Source: Oscarella lobularis (lineage: Eukaryota > Porifera > Homoscleromorpha > Homosclerophorida > Oscarellidae). Taken from it: a stretch of DNA of 64,000 nucleotides. The notes under the pieces are model-generated. The model made no database searches. It was not told the origin of the DNA and saw only the letters and a list, made by a program, of their open reading frames with translations. Both the position numbers and the translations under genes were made by a program. Location: positions 2,170,001-2,234,000 of the forward strand of contig NC_089184.1 in the NCBI RefSeq assembly GCF_947507565.1. The letters run 5' to 3'. Every line of letters begins with the position of its first letter. Position 1 is the stretch's first letter. Below are positions 1-10,067 of the stretch, piece after piece.

Positions 1-665
1 TTTCCAGTTCCGAAAGCGACGATATCAGGGCGATTATCGTTATTGACATACTCATGACGGGGCTAGACACGGCAGGAGAGACTCGGATCTTGGACGCAGT
101 CAGCCCAACCAGATACGATACGGTTGTGTGCCCATGTGAGACCGCCGCCATGCTTGCACGTGACAAGGTGGTAACCATTTTGATCATTGGGCTTTCTACG
201 TAGATTTGCACGTCGTAATGCATGCCGGAAAAGGAAGAGGCTGGCCCAGCCTCAAGAACACTGCTAAGCGAAAATCGCAAGGTTTCAGGGCCAGCATCCT
301 TGAAGCCTCCAGCCAACGACCGGCATGCTTTCCTTGGCACGGAGACGCGGTAGATCCTTATTGTCAACAGCTTCCGACAAAAGAGAGAGACAGAGATATT
401 TATTATTAGAAGAGACAGTGCACGGACAGGACATAGGCTAGGACAAATGTCAACAATAGTGAAGATAGCTAGAGTAACGCGGGTGAGCTAGCGGATGTGG
501 GCCAGAGCGTCACGATCTGAGACAGATAAAACGCACGCAAAGTAAACAAAGTAAAAAATTTGCGCCTGCTGAGACAGCTATAAAAGCACTTTCGAGATTT
601 GACAGAAGAGGATACCGAGAGAAAAAAGCCATATTAGCCAATTGAAATCCGAAGTAGCCGCTTCG
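1..665. other. no gene recognised
   Basis: I see no recognisable gene here. Short open frames exist on the plus strand, for example 206-409, but they match no family I know and have no splice context that would join them. The stretch is not simple sequence. Confidence 0.5.
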
Positions 666-667
666 AC

Positions 668-882
668 TACAAGAGCCAAGGTAAAGGCGCCGGCTGACTT
701 AGGATCGGGACGAGATTCATCGACTTTAAGAAGAGAGAAGAGAACGTCGTGACCGACAAAGCAGAAAAAAAGAAAGCCAACTTAACTGCTTGCAATCCAA
801 AACAGCCCCTAAAACTCCGTAGAGCTAAGGTAAAGGCGCGCACCGAAGGATCAGGACCAGCTTCATCAACCTTGAAGAATAT
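668..882 (+). repeat. diverged direct duplication
   Basis: Two related blocks lie at about 668-736 and 819-882 in the same orientation, roughly 151 bp apart. In matching frames both read RAKVKA, then a Gly-Ser-Gly stretch, then SSTL followed by a basic residue. Protein-level agreement with base-level drift points to an old tandem duplication of a short coding segment. I cannot assign the parent gene. The right block ends at the inverted end of the Tc1/mariner-like element. Confidence 0.55.
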
Positions 883-888
883 TGTCTA

Positions 889-2828
889 CTATCTATTCCA
901 GCTGACTTCGTACTCGGAAGTAGATAATGAGATTAGGCTCCGCCTACCGTTTCTATTCTTGGATCAAGCTCCACCTCTTCGTAACTGAGATTAACCGGAA
1001 ATGCGAACAATGCATACGTTTTTTTACGCATAAGTTCTATTGTGTACATGCTTCCTACATTGTATGACGCAATAAGTCGTCACCTTTGTAAAAGAATTCT
1101 TGGGGCGGGTGGTCGACCTCTTACACTGCTCTGCCATTGTTCATGATCCATTCATTGCGCCGAGTCTCTTCCTCATATAGCTCTCTAGGACTCGAGGCAA
1201 GCGAATCACTTCAAGAGAGAAGAAATTGGTCCAAAACGTCCGCGCCTTTTTTGAAAGAGAGCGTGGCTCGAAATATAAGATTAGCACGTCAAGGGTGATT
1301 GATCGTGTGTGTGCGGCAACAAAACTGAGCCGAGATGTCGTTTGCCGGATCAATAAGGAATACCTTGAAACTGGTTCCCAAATTTTAGATTCTCTCTCTA
1401 AAAGAACGCGCTACTCTCAAAGGAGAATAGCCATCCATGTCGATGACTTTGATCAGGCAGCTATAAGAAGAGCAATGCATTCTCTGTACGAAAGGCGCAC
1501 ATATCCTACCCTGGACAGTCTTCTTACGGAGGTGAAGAAATTAGGCGTGTTTCCGGGAGGGAGGTCGACGCTCTTTCGTTTGGTCAAGTCGATGGGATTT
1601 CGCTATGCGGAAAGAAATGACAAAATATTTGTACGAGAGACGAGATATCATAGAATGTCGTCACAAATATTTACGGCTAATTCGCAAATACCGTTGTGAA
1701 GGGCGCAGTATAATATATCTGGACGAAACCTGGGCCAACTCTCACATGGCTCTTGAGAGAATATGGATAGATGACACTGGAGCAGGAGGCTGGAAGCGAC
1801 CAAGTGGGAAGGCCAGAGGCTAATAATTCTCCACGCAGGTTAGATCTACCTTTCTCTGCTGTAGTAATGACCTTTGACTATAGGTTATGAAAAAGGCTGG
1901 ATCCCGGGGGCAGCACTTGTCTTTGTGTCTAAAACAAAATCAGCCGATTATCACGACGAAATGAATGGGAAACACTTTACAGAATGGTTTGAGAAGCAGC
2001 TACTGCCAAACATCCCTCCTCAGTCGGTCATTATCTTGGACAACGCTCCATACCATAACGTTGTTGTTGAAAAAATTCCTACAAAATCGTCTAGAAAAGG
2101 TGACATGCAGGAATGGCTCAGACGACATGAAATAGAAATTGACAGCAAAGATTTGAAGAAAGACTTGTTTGAGAAAATTCAAAAAGAAGCGTCACAGAAG
2201 CGCTTTGTGGTTGACGATCTAGCCAGAGAAAAAAATGCACACTGTTCTTCGATCTCCTGTAGCCCACTGCGAACTGAGCCCAATTGAGCTTGCTTGGACT
2301 AAAGTCAAAGACTACTTGAGAAAAAACAATCAAACGTTTCGGTTGGCTGACCTGCAAAAGCCTACACCAGCAGCGTTTCAGTCAGTAACGCCGGAAATTT
2401 GGGCAAACTGCTGCAGAAAAGCTATTGACGAAGAGAATCATTTTTGGGAAACTGACGAACTACAGGAAGATGCAGTGGAACAGTTTTTGATTGATCTTGG
2501 AGTTGACGATGAAGACGACACTGACAACGAAGAAGACGATCAAATCGAGTAGGACGACGAAGATATGGACGAAGACGACAGGGGTTTGCTGGAGGACGAC
2601 AGTAGGGAGGGGCTTAATTAATTAGCTATAATTGGGTAACGCCCCCAGAAACCTTTGATATGCGTAACTGGTGTCGAGCCAAACAGGGGCGTCACTCGCG
2701 ATCAGTTCCGGGCTAAAACAAAATCCAAGCTAACGCACTTTCGTTTGGTATAAAGTTGACCTTTCTACGTCCTACTCCGGCGCCGCTATCGATGATTACA
2801 AAAGTACGAAGTCAGCTGGAATAGAGAG
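889..2828 (+). mobile_element. Tc1/mariner-superfamily transposon, long D-E type (decayed)
   Basis: The sequences at 886-914 and 2803-2831 are inverted copies of each other over 29 bp with one mismatch; the core is CTATTCCAGCTGACTTCGTA. A TA dinucleotide sits symmetrically at 887-888 and 2829-2830, so the element most likely runs 889-2828 with a TA target duplication. It encloses one transposase gene on the plus strand, which is broken by frameshifts. The right end lies exactly where the neighbouring Penelope reverse transcriptase reading frame stops making sense, so the transposon probably inserted into that retroelement. I could not recognise the continuation of the retroelement on the left side. 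Confidence 0.75.
1226..2552 (+). pseudogene. Tc1/mariner-like DDE transposase, frameshifted
   Basis: The product would cut and paste the surrounding element in the nucleus. The reading frame is split over several segments (1226-1699, 1605-1823, 1874-2287, 2235-2552), so at least three frameshifts are present. An N-terminal helix-turn-helix-like region is followed by the first catalytic Asp in YLDETWANSH, the second in IILDNAPYHNV and the Glu in ELSPIEL. Allowing for the frameshift near 2235-2250, about 82 residues separate the second Asp from the Glu. That is far more than the 34-37 of classical Tc1 or mariner and recalls the DD82E (Sailor) lineage. The C-terminus is very acidic. The broken frame means this copy cannot be autonomous. 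Family assignment rests on motifs only. Confidence 0.8.
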
Positions 2829-2831
2829 TAG

Positions 2832-5427
2832 TCTGCAAAGGCGATATTGGTTTGCGTGCCGTCTGCTGCTCCCGTTTGGGGGTCGCCGCCAATTAAGAAT
2901 GTTTCTACAATGACCGGTGCGTCATTATCGATTTCGTAGAATTTTTCTGTCGCTTTTTTGCCGGCAGAAATTGCATCTTCTTTTGGGATGCTCGGGTAGA
3001 GGGATTTTACATCCAACGCTACAAGTATTGCGTCGTCGGGAATGAGAGTTTCTTCAATAATTTTACAAAAATGTCCGCTATCCTTAACGAAACTCGGTAA
3101 GGTTGGGACTATGGGTTGTAGTATGGTCTCTACGATTTTTGAGAGGCCTTCCGTGGGCCCAGATGACGCGCTACAAATTGGGCGCACTCCCATAGGATTT
3201 TTGTGAATTTTCTTTAAGAAATACATCAATTGGGGTCTGACCTCTTCTGGGTTTTTCAGAAGAAAGGCAGTCGTTTCAGCGTCAATTACCCCTTGGTTAG
3301 CTAGGCTCTCTATGGTTGAATTTATTGATTTAACCAGAGCTTGAGTTGGGTCTTTGTCATATATTTAATACGTATTTTCGTCGTCCAAGTGTTCTTGTCC
3401 TTTAGTAATGTAGTCGTTGACGTCTTCCACTATAATCGCCGCCCCCTTGTGAGCTCTTCTAATTACAATATTTTTATTGTTTGCTAAAGTTTTTAGCGCA
3501 CGTCTCTCTTCTTTTGTGACGTTGCTTTTAGGCGTTTTCGGTCGCAAATGTTTGATTGCATTCTCTAATTTAGTAATAGTTCTTTCTAATTTTTTGTTTG
3601 TACTTTTAGGGGGGATCCAGGTACTTTTAGGAGCCAGTGGGTGTTTTGACTTTGATATGGCGTTTTTTCTTATTGCCCAAAAGTAACCTATTCTTATTTT
3701 TCTAATAAATGATTTTAGGTCTTTGAGTAGCCGCGCTTTGTTAGGTTTTGCTGGTGTAGGAACAAATTTTAGTCCTCTATTTAATACTTTTATTTCTAAA
3801 TCGGTTAATACAATTGAGAATAAATTCACAACTCAACAATTATTGGCTTTTTCATTGTCTTTCTTGGCCTTGATCTTCTTCTTTCTTCTCGTTCTTATCT
3901 CCTTCCGTAGTCTTTGCATCTTCTCCGGTTGTCTCTTCTGTCTTCTCTTCTTCTGTAGTCCCTTTCTTGGTACTCCCTCCTTTGATAGTCTCTCCTTTGG
4001 TAGTCCCTTCCCTGATAGTCCCTCCGTTGGGCTCCTCTCGTAGTTCCTCTCGTCTTCTTTTTCTCGCCGCTCTTCTCTTTCTCTTCTTGTTTTTCCTCTT
4101 TGCCATTTCTTTCAATTTCGTCCAGCACTCTGAGCAGTCGCAGTTTTCGACGCCAATCGTACTCCCAGTCTTCCATTCTGTCTTCCTCCTTGTATTTGCG
4201 TTTCCACGGCATTTCCTTGCCCCTTTCCCGTTGTTTCTCCTTCTCTCTCTCCTTCTCCTTGTCTTGTTTACTCTCCTTCTGTTCCTTGTGGTCTTTTTCT
4301 TTTTCTGTTTGTTTTTCTAATTTTTGAAAGAGAATTGGGGTCAGATGTTTGGTTAACAGCAATGTTTTGGATCTAACTTTTGTCGTTTTTAATTTTTTGA
4401 AGATGTTTGACCTTTTCTGCATGTTTTCTTTGCATTTCGAGTAATTCCTTTTCAGTGGCCTTTCGTGCTCTTTTCTCCTGGTAATCGATATCTTCCCAAA
4501 ATTCCTTTTCGCCTGGCAGTATTCTTTTGAGTTGTTTCGTAGTTTTCTCGTCTTCTTTGATATTCGCTGTCATTTGAGGTTCTATTTTGGTGTGATGGTC
4601 GATCAGGCTTTTCATCGTGCTGATTTCAATGTTCTTTTTCTCGGCAGAAAACGTGTCCATTCAATCCGAGGCCTTTGCCAGCATTGGCGTGATATTCACC
4701 GTTACTTTGAGACCCTGTCAATGAAGTCTTGAAGTTCATTTTTTCGTGCTTTGGCAATTTCTTTATTTCTTTTGTTCTCTTTCGTGCTTTTGACGAGCTC
4801 TTGAACCGTTTGTTTTCGCTGCTCGATTACATCTGGTGTGAGCTTGTTTTTTGGAATTTTGAATTCATTTTTCTCTTCCGTTTTCTCTTCTTTTTCTTCT
4901 TCTTCCTTCTTTTTCTTTTCCATAGCTTCGGTTTTTTCTTTCTTTCGTAGTTGTTCTTGTAGCTCTTTGATAATCTTTGCATTCTCTTCTAACTGTTTCG
5001 CCATCGCTTGTTGGTGTGCGCTAGCCATGACGTCAACCATCTTGGGCGTGGTTGCGACCGCATGGCGGGGCCCCTTCGTTAGGACATTCTCGCACCTCTT
5101 CTCCTTCGACGTTTTCATCCTTTTCGGATACTTCGTCGTCGTCGTCGTCTTCGATTTCTTTGTTCTCGACCGTTCCATCGGGGTCTTCGAAGCCGTCTTG
5201 ATCCTTCGGTGACGTCGTTTTGACGACCATGTTCTTCGTTGGAGTATCCGGCACAAATAGGACTTCGTCCTTGTTGACTTCGTCGTCTTCCGCGAATAAA
5301 CGTCGGCGTTTGTGAGCTAGAGTTAGCTTTTAGCGTCGTCCTTCGTTTTTGCGTTGCGTTGATGCTCCGCTGTTTTCTTCGACTTCGGTTTCTTCGTGTG
5401 TTCCTTGTTGCTATTCTTCGCGTCCAT
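2832..5427 (-). pseudogene. Penelope-like retroelement, N-terminal region and RT (broken, truncated)
   Basis: Read on the minus strand, the frame starts near 5427 and passes through a long Lys/Glu-rich, probably coiled-coil region (about 5250-3850, in several shifted frames). It then enters a Penelope RT: the conserved N-terminal block with TDLEIKVLNRGLKFVPTP and HKGAAIIVED, then KKIHK with RPICSA, and the motif LVALDVKSLYPSIP. The RT is cut off near 2832, before the YxDD active site, at the inverted end of the Tc1-like element. An in-frame TAA at 3365-3367 interrupts the RT between the DENTY and YDKDP segments. A 15-bp unit encoding RDYQR-like pentapeptides repeats at about 3955-4035. Penelope elements retrotranspose with a C-terminal GIY-YIG nuclease, which is missing from this copy. 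Confidence 0.85.
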
Positions 5428-5754
5428 AGTTGATCGATACCGCAAAAAGCAAAAATCACCCGGGTAAATTTTCGGCGGTTAGGCCTTTGTCAGTTTTATC
5501 GAATGGCGTGTTCCGGTGCGTGCGCATCCTTTTATAGGAGCTGGTGATGTAATGATCATGTGATATCCGGGATTTCCATATAGGCGTTCCCTGTAACAAG
5601 TGTATTTTTTAACGTTTCATATTGGCATTCCTTGTGACAGATGTATTATTTTTTAATATTTTTTCTCTTGTATAATTTTGTAACCCAAATTTAGAGAATA
5701 TTCTCGAACGTCATACCACCTCAACCGCCTGGATTAATTGACCGAAAAAATAAG

Positions 5755-5795
5755 GTTAGCGGGTAGGGTAAGGGTTAGGGATTAGGGTTTAATTG
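5755..5795 (+). repeat. telomere-like G-rich repeat
   Basis: The plus strand reads GGGTAGGGTAAGGGTTAGGG followed by ATTAGGGTTT, that is, degenerate copies of the metazoan telomere unit TTAGGG. It lies between the end of one Penelope copy and the start of the next, in the 5' region of the downstream copy. Several runs of three G could fold into a G-quadruplex. Confidence 0.7.
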
Positions 5796-6387
5796 CCCCT
5801 CATTCCCTAATTTCAAACTCCACGAACAAAAAAGTTTATTCGTAAGGTCAATTTCTATCCTGGCAGGAGTAGGATTGCCAAACGAGTATATCCGTCAATC
5901 AAGATGGGTTTCTTTAGTTGCCGGAATGGTTTAGTAATTTTAGAGTAGAGTTTGTAGTTATTTGGAGTGTTAATTTGTGTATTTCCTTATATTTTTATCA
6001 TTCATTGTCTTAACGCGCGTTAAAACAAGAGCGAGTTTCATTCATTTTGTTTTACGCGGCTGAATGTTGGTTTTCCTGGTCGTTTAGCATGTTCTTATCA
6101 TCCGGAGCGGCGTTATTGGCTCGAATGACATCGGTAAGATTCGTTTCTGTTTGGTTTTTAGCCCGTTTTCGTCGATTTCCGTTCGAGCGTTTTTTCGTGA
6201 ATGGGAATCGGCGAAGTTCTTAGTCTTTTTGTTTTTGAATTTTCTTATTGGTTGTTTCGCGTCATTTCGCTCCGATCAAGTTGTCAGATAAGTTTATAAT
6301 TCGCCAATTTTCGGTTGTTGGCTTTTTCTCGTTTTTTTGATAGCGTGCGTTAGATTGACGGGTTTTTAACATCCGTTTTGATGGATT

Positions 6388-6598
6388 TTTTTATCTTTCT
6401 CTTTTTTCTTCGTGGTGGAGGGTAAGGGTCAGGGTTTGGGTTGGGATTAGGTAGTATTTTTATTTCTTTTTCTTCTTTCTTTGTGGTGGTGGGTAAGGGT
6501 CAGGGTTTGGGTTGGGATAAGGTAGTATATTTATTTCTTTTTCTTCTTTCTTGGTGGTGGTGGGTAAGGGTCAGGGTTTGGGTTGGGATTAGGCAGCG
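6388..6598 (+). repeat. 71-bp G-rich minisatellite
   Basis: Units begin at 6421, 6492 and 6563, a period of exactly 71 bp, with a partial unit before 6421. Each starts with a G-tract block beginning GGTAAGGGTCAGGGTTTGGG and ends with a pyrimidine-rich block. The last unit runs into the stop end of the minus-strand GIY-YIG frame. The G-tract part resembles degenerate telomere repeat. Confidence 0.8.
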
Positions 6599-7141
6599 TT
6601 TTCTGCTTGGTCGGATTGTTTTTCGAATTTTGTATTGAAGCTTTTTGGGTGTAGTGTTTTAAATGTTTTTATCCAGTGTGTTTCTGTTGTCAGTAGGTCT
6701 TCCTTTTTGACTTGCTGCAGTGGTGTGACGACGATATCTTCTTCGAAGGTGAATTTGTGGATTTTCATATGTTCGTATATTTTATAATTCTTTTCTTTGA
6801 AGTGGTTACGGTGTCTGGTTATTCGTTCTTGGAGGGTTTTGGAAGTTTGGCCAACGTATTGTTTTTGGCAGTGTTTACGTAAAGGTGAGCACATATATGA
6901 CGTTTTCTGATTTACAGTTCATTTTTTGTTTTATTGGGTAGGTTTTCCCTGTGTGATGGCTCTTTAGTGTGTTGGAGGATGTCAGGGTTCGACAGCATTT
7001 ACAGTTTATGTAGCGACAAGGGGTTATTCGTCTTTCTATGTTTGGAAGGATTGGAGAGAGTGGGGCCTTGTCCCTTTCAGTTTCTGGTTGAGGTTGGTTG
7101 GAGTGCTTCTCTTCTATAAAACTTAAAGTGAAACGAAACAA
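6589..7141 (-). pseudogene. Penelope-like GIY-YIG endonuclease C-terminus (upstream copy)
   Basis: This is the 3' end of a Penelope-like polyprotein. The minus-strand frame 7141-6875 has the Cys-rich linker CRYINCKCCRTL and then NVIYVLT, the GIY-like strand. After a one-base shift near 6885 the frame 6894-6589 continues with YVGQTSKTLQERITRHR, the YIG-like part and catalytic Arg region, to a natural stop. GIY-YIG nucleases nick the target for retrotransposition in this family. Because it lies upstream and in the same orientation as the next Penelope copy, the two form the head-to-tail partial tandem known for these elements. The RT of this copy is not visible beyond about 7141. Confidence 0.85.
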
Positions 7142-7810
7142 ACGCTAACATCAAAGCCAAACTAGAAAATATGGTTTACCTTTGTCTGACACGTATTATT
7201 CCTTTCCTTTTCTGCTAGAAAAGTGCTACCAGATGAAAATCCGCAAGAGAATCGTGCTGGTTCTGACCTTCTCGAATTCCCTAACCAATATCAACTACGA
7301 AATAGGTCAGAATTCTTCAAAATATCTCTATTCAGTCTTACCGACGTTCTTCGTTTCTTCTTCCATTTCAAAAGAAAATGTAAAAATCTGGCATGCGCGA
7401 AATCTGGTTGTTATCTTTTTCCTGTCGCTCATACATGTAGGACTCTAGAAATGTGAGAAATATAATAGGAAAATAGCACTGTTTAAAGTCTGATTCTTAC
7501 CGACATCCTTCTGCCTATCTTGCTCTTCTAGGAGAAACGTTACAAATGCAAAAATCCGGCAGAGAACCACTCTTACCGCTTCCATACTAACGTCGCTCTG
7601 ACCGGCAAGAAAACAAGTGAAAAAATCAAAAAATAATTTATCAATTTGTACCCTTCTTTTTCTTTTTCTGTTTGGCTTCTAAAAAATCAGACTACTAGAA
7701 AATAGTTAAATTACATTTTGTCTTTACTTCTCTATTCTCCTCCTCCTCCTCCTCATAACTGCTGACGTCGACTTCTTCTGTTAATCTATGTTTTATGTTT
7801 TCGGTAAACT
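7142..7810. other. no gene recognised
   Basis: A few short plus-strand frames (7182-7456) are open and flanked by pyrimidine-AG sequences, but I recognise no domain. Nothing else supportable is present. Confidence 0.4.
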
Positions 7811-7868
7811 ACTACCGTTTTGAGGCCTTCGGTGAGGCCAGATGCACTCCCATGGGATTTTTATGGAT
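7811..7868 (-). pseudogene. Penelope RT scrap
   Basis: The DNA here closely follows 3137-3211 of the Penelope element above, including the segment encoding KIHKNPMG, with about 19 bp missing from the RPICSA part. It is a short second copy in the same orientation, too small to have any function. Confidence 0.6.
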
Positions 7869-8613
7869 GTTCTATAATTAAAATACCGTCATCTCTTTCC
7901 TGCATTATTTCGGGCAGAAGAGTCGTTGTCGAACTGCCGAAAGTCGTTGACTGTCATGTTGGGTTGTCCTCGTTGGTTGGAATGTTGTCGAGCCCAATTT
8001 TTTGCTCGGCAGCCGAAGTCGTGGTCATGCATGAAGCTGTCACTAATATTTTCCACAGCCATATTTATCGAAGTCGCCTCTATTGTTTCAGTATTGTTGT
8101 CTCCAGCTGCGAATTGTTCTTCCAGAACAACAACAGAATAATCCGACGATATTGGAAGCAGTTGTGGCGCTTGAAAGAGGACGAAGCCTTGTGTAGAATT
8201 CGAGGAGAAGTAGGCCAGTCTTTCTCGTGTCGTCTCTACAAAGAGAACGCGCCCACTCTCCCAAACTACCCCATACTTCGTCTAAATGGCACTTTAGCAA
8301 CTTTGTTGTTGTCGTTGTCGTCATCTTTTTCTTGTCTGTCTCTTTCGTCTTCGTCTTTTTCGTCTCCACCTTCGTCTGTCACCCAGCCGTCGTCGCCCGC
8401 GTCGTCCGGTTTAACGGCGATGGCTTGAGGCTGAAAGTCCCTGCCATCGGCGCGATCGACGATGTCGTCGATCGTCGCGACATCCACCATAACGACTGGG
8501 AGCCCCAAAGTGGGCGACACCGGCGACTAGGCAATGGAATTTAAGTCAGGCGAATGGTAATGAGCTTCTAATTCATTTCACCTCAGCAGGCGTGACCCGA
8601 TCTTCAGGGTTGG
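7869..8613. other. unassigned stretch with an acidic minus-strand frame
   Basis: The minus-strand frame 8520-8266 encodes a protein rich in Asp, Glu and Lys, and a shifted frame continues to 8088. I recognise no domain. The open frames on the opposite strand are probably by-products of the same GAC/GTC-rich composition. Confidence 0.3.
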
Positions 8614-8647
8614 TACAGTGCCGGCCAGCATAAACGCCCCCCGTTGA
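8614..8647 (+). repeat. left terminal inverted repeat with TA duplication
   Basis: TA at 8614-8615 is followed by CAGTGCCGGCCAGCATAAAC. The reverse complement recurs at 12143-12172. The CAGTG start is shared with other pogo and Tc1-type ends in this window. Confidence 0.9.
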
Positions 8648-9071
8648 TATTTATTATCTTGGCGCGCAGTTTGAATTTGGTAAGGGGTGGCCTTTCTTTA
8701 CTTTGTTCCTTCAATGTGGAGTCCATAAATCTTTAATAGTTTCCTTTGGTTACGCCATACATGTAGAGAAGATTGTCCAGATAAGGCATCTTGCTCCTTT
8801 GATCGTTTTACAGCAAATTCCTTAAGAAATTTTTATTCCTTGACGTTTTGTTTCGCAGTTTTTTGTACTTCGTTTACGCACTATCTGCAAGCAGCTTGTC
8901 AGAAAGTTTTTGCATTTTATGCGCGCAATCATGTGTTTCAATTATTCGCGTACGGAAGAGAAATTCCTTACCATTTCTTCATTTAACGAATAACAAATTC
9001 TTTTCTTTGCATTCCGTGCTTGATTGATCGCCTATTAAAAGATTGTTAGAAAATATTTTGCGATTTGCTTA

Positions 9072-10032
9072 TTGGTTTCAGAAATAATAATGGTATTTAA
9101 TTTCATACGTGACACGTGCACAGCGCATGCGATTTTGCTTAACGCACGCGTTGCTCAGATGTCGTTTCGCTGTTTTTTCACAATTTGTCGGCTCCAAGGA
9201 ACGCGAATGCGTCAAGGATCGTCGTCATTAAGCGAAGGAACCGAGATTACGTTATTACGTGAAAGAGACAACGCAAAAGACCAAAATGCTATTCGAGCAT
9301 CGTTCCGCGGCTCGACAGTGGGGTATATAGAACGTGATGTGGCTTCAATTCTGGCTCGACCTATTGATGATAACATTCTGGTAGTCTCAGGGTGAGTAGA
9401 TCGCTCTTGAAATTCGCGTGCATTGCTAGACCGGCCGTTCTCAGCAAATTGAGTGGCAAGCCCTATTCTTCTCATCCTGAGGGAACTACAGTTGGCGTTA
9501 CCGATCTTGGGACATCCAGCTGAAAGTGGAGTTTACTGGTCAAACGACGATTGGAAGAAAAGAAGAAATTTATCAGGATTTTTTATCAAAGAAATACTAT
9601 TCTTGGAAGGAGGTGCCGGCAGGGTATAGAGGCTCTACCATACCTGTTGGAGAATCAATGGTCATTCCAGTGCTGTCAGAGAACGTCGAATTAGACAGTG
9701 AGGAAGAGAGCCAGGTAGTTGTTTCTTCTAACAAAATTCAAAAAAGGGCGACAGACAGTAGAGACGAAGAGAATGCTCCTACTTCCGAAGTGGAGAATGA
9801 AGACGATGAAAACGTAACGGGAAACAGAGAAGAAAACCTAGATACAGTAGAAAGCCAGTCCGAGGAAGAAGAAGAAGAGAAAGAGGAGAGTGATGTGTCA
9901 TCGCCTCCCTCAAAGATCCCCCGGCTAGAATATTGCTGGAATTGCGGGCAGAGACTGCTATGTAAGCGTACGGATGTTACACTTAGTTATTGCTGGAAAT
10001 GTGGCGTAAACCTGGTTGTTGTTTTTCAGTGA
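9072..10032 (+). CDS. HIRAN-domain accessory protein of the transposon
   Basis: The first exon (9072-9395) encodes a HIRAN domain: ARVAQMSFRCFFTICRLQG leads into a charged strand, then NAKDQNAIRA and STVGYIERDVASILARPID, the usual HIRAN core. A consensus donor (GTGAGT) follows at about 9393, with an acceptor TGCTAG near 9430. The continuation encodes KLSGKPYS, then the frame 9526-10032 with WKEVPAGYRGS, a long acidic region and a C-terminal zinc-ribbon-like pair of CxxC motifs (YCWNCGQ and YCWKCGV). One frameshift or unmodelled intron lies near 9500-9520. In HLTF the HIRAN domain binds the 3' ends of single-stranded DNA, so a role at transposon ends or in repair of the excision gap is a reasonable inference. 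The exact start is uncertain; the ATG at 9150 is an alternative. Confidence 0.72.
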
Positions 10033-10067
10033 CAAACAAACAATACATGTTCACTAAAAACACATGC

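Noticed and set aside
5460-6420. Possible hammerhead ribozyme in the Penelope junction
   Set aside because: Penelope elements often encode hammerheads, so I looked for the CTGANGA and GAAA core in the right spacing on the minus strand. I found only partial matches without matching stems.
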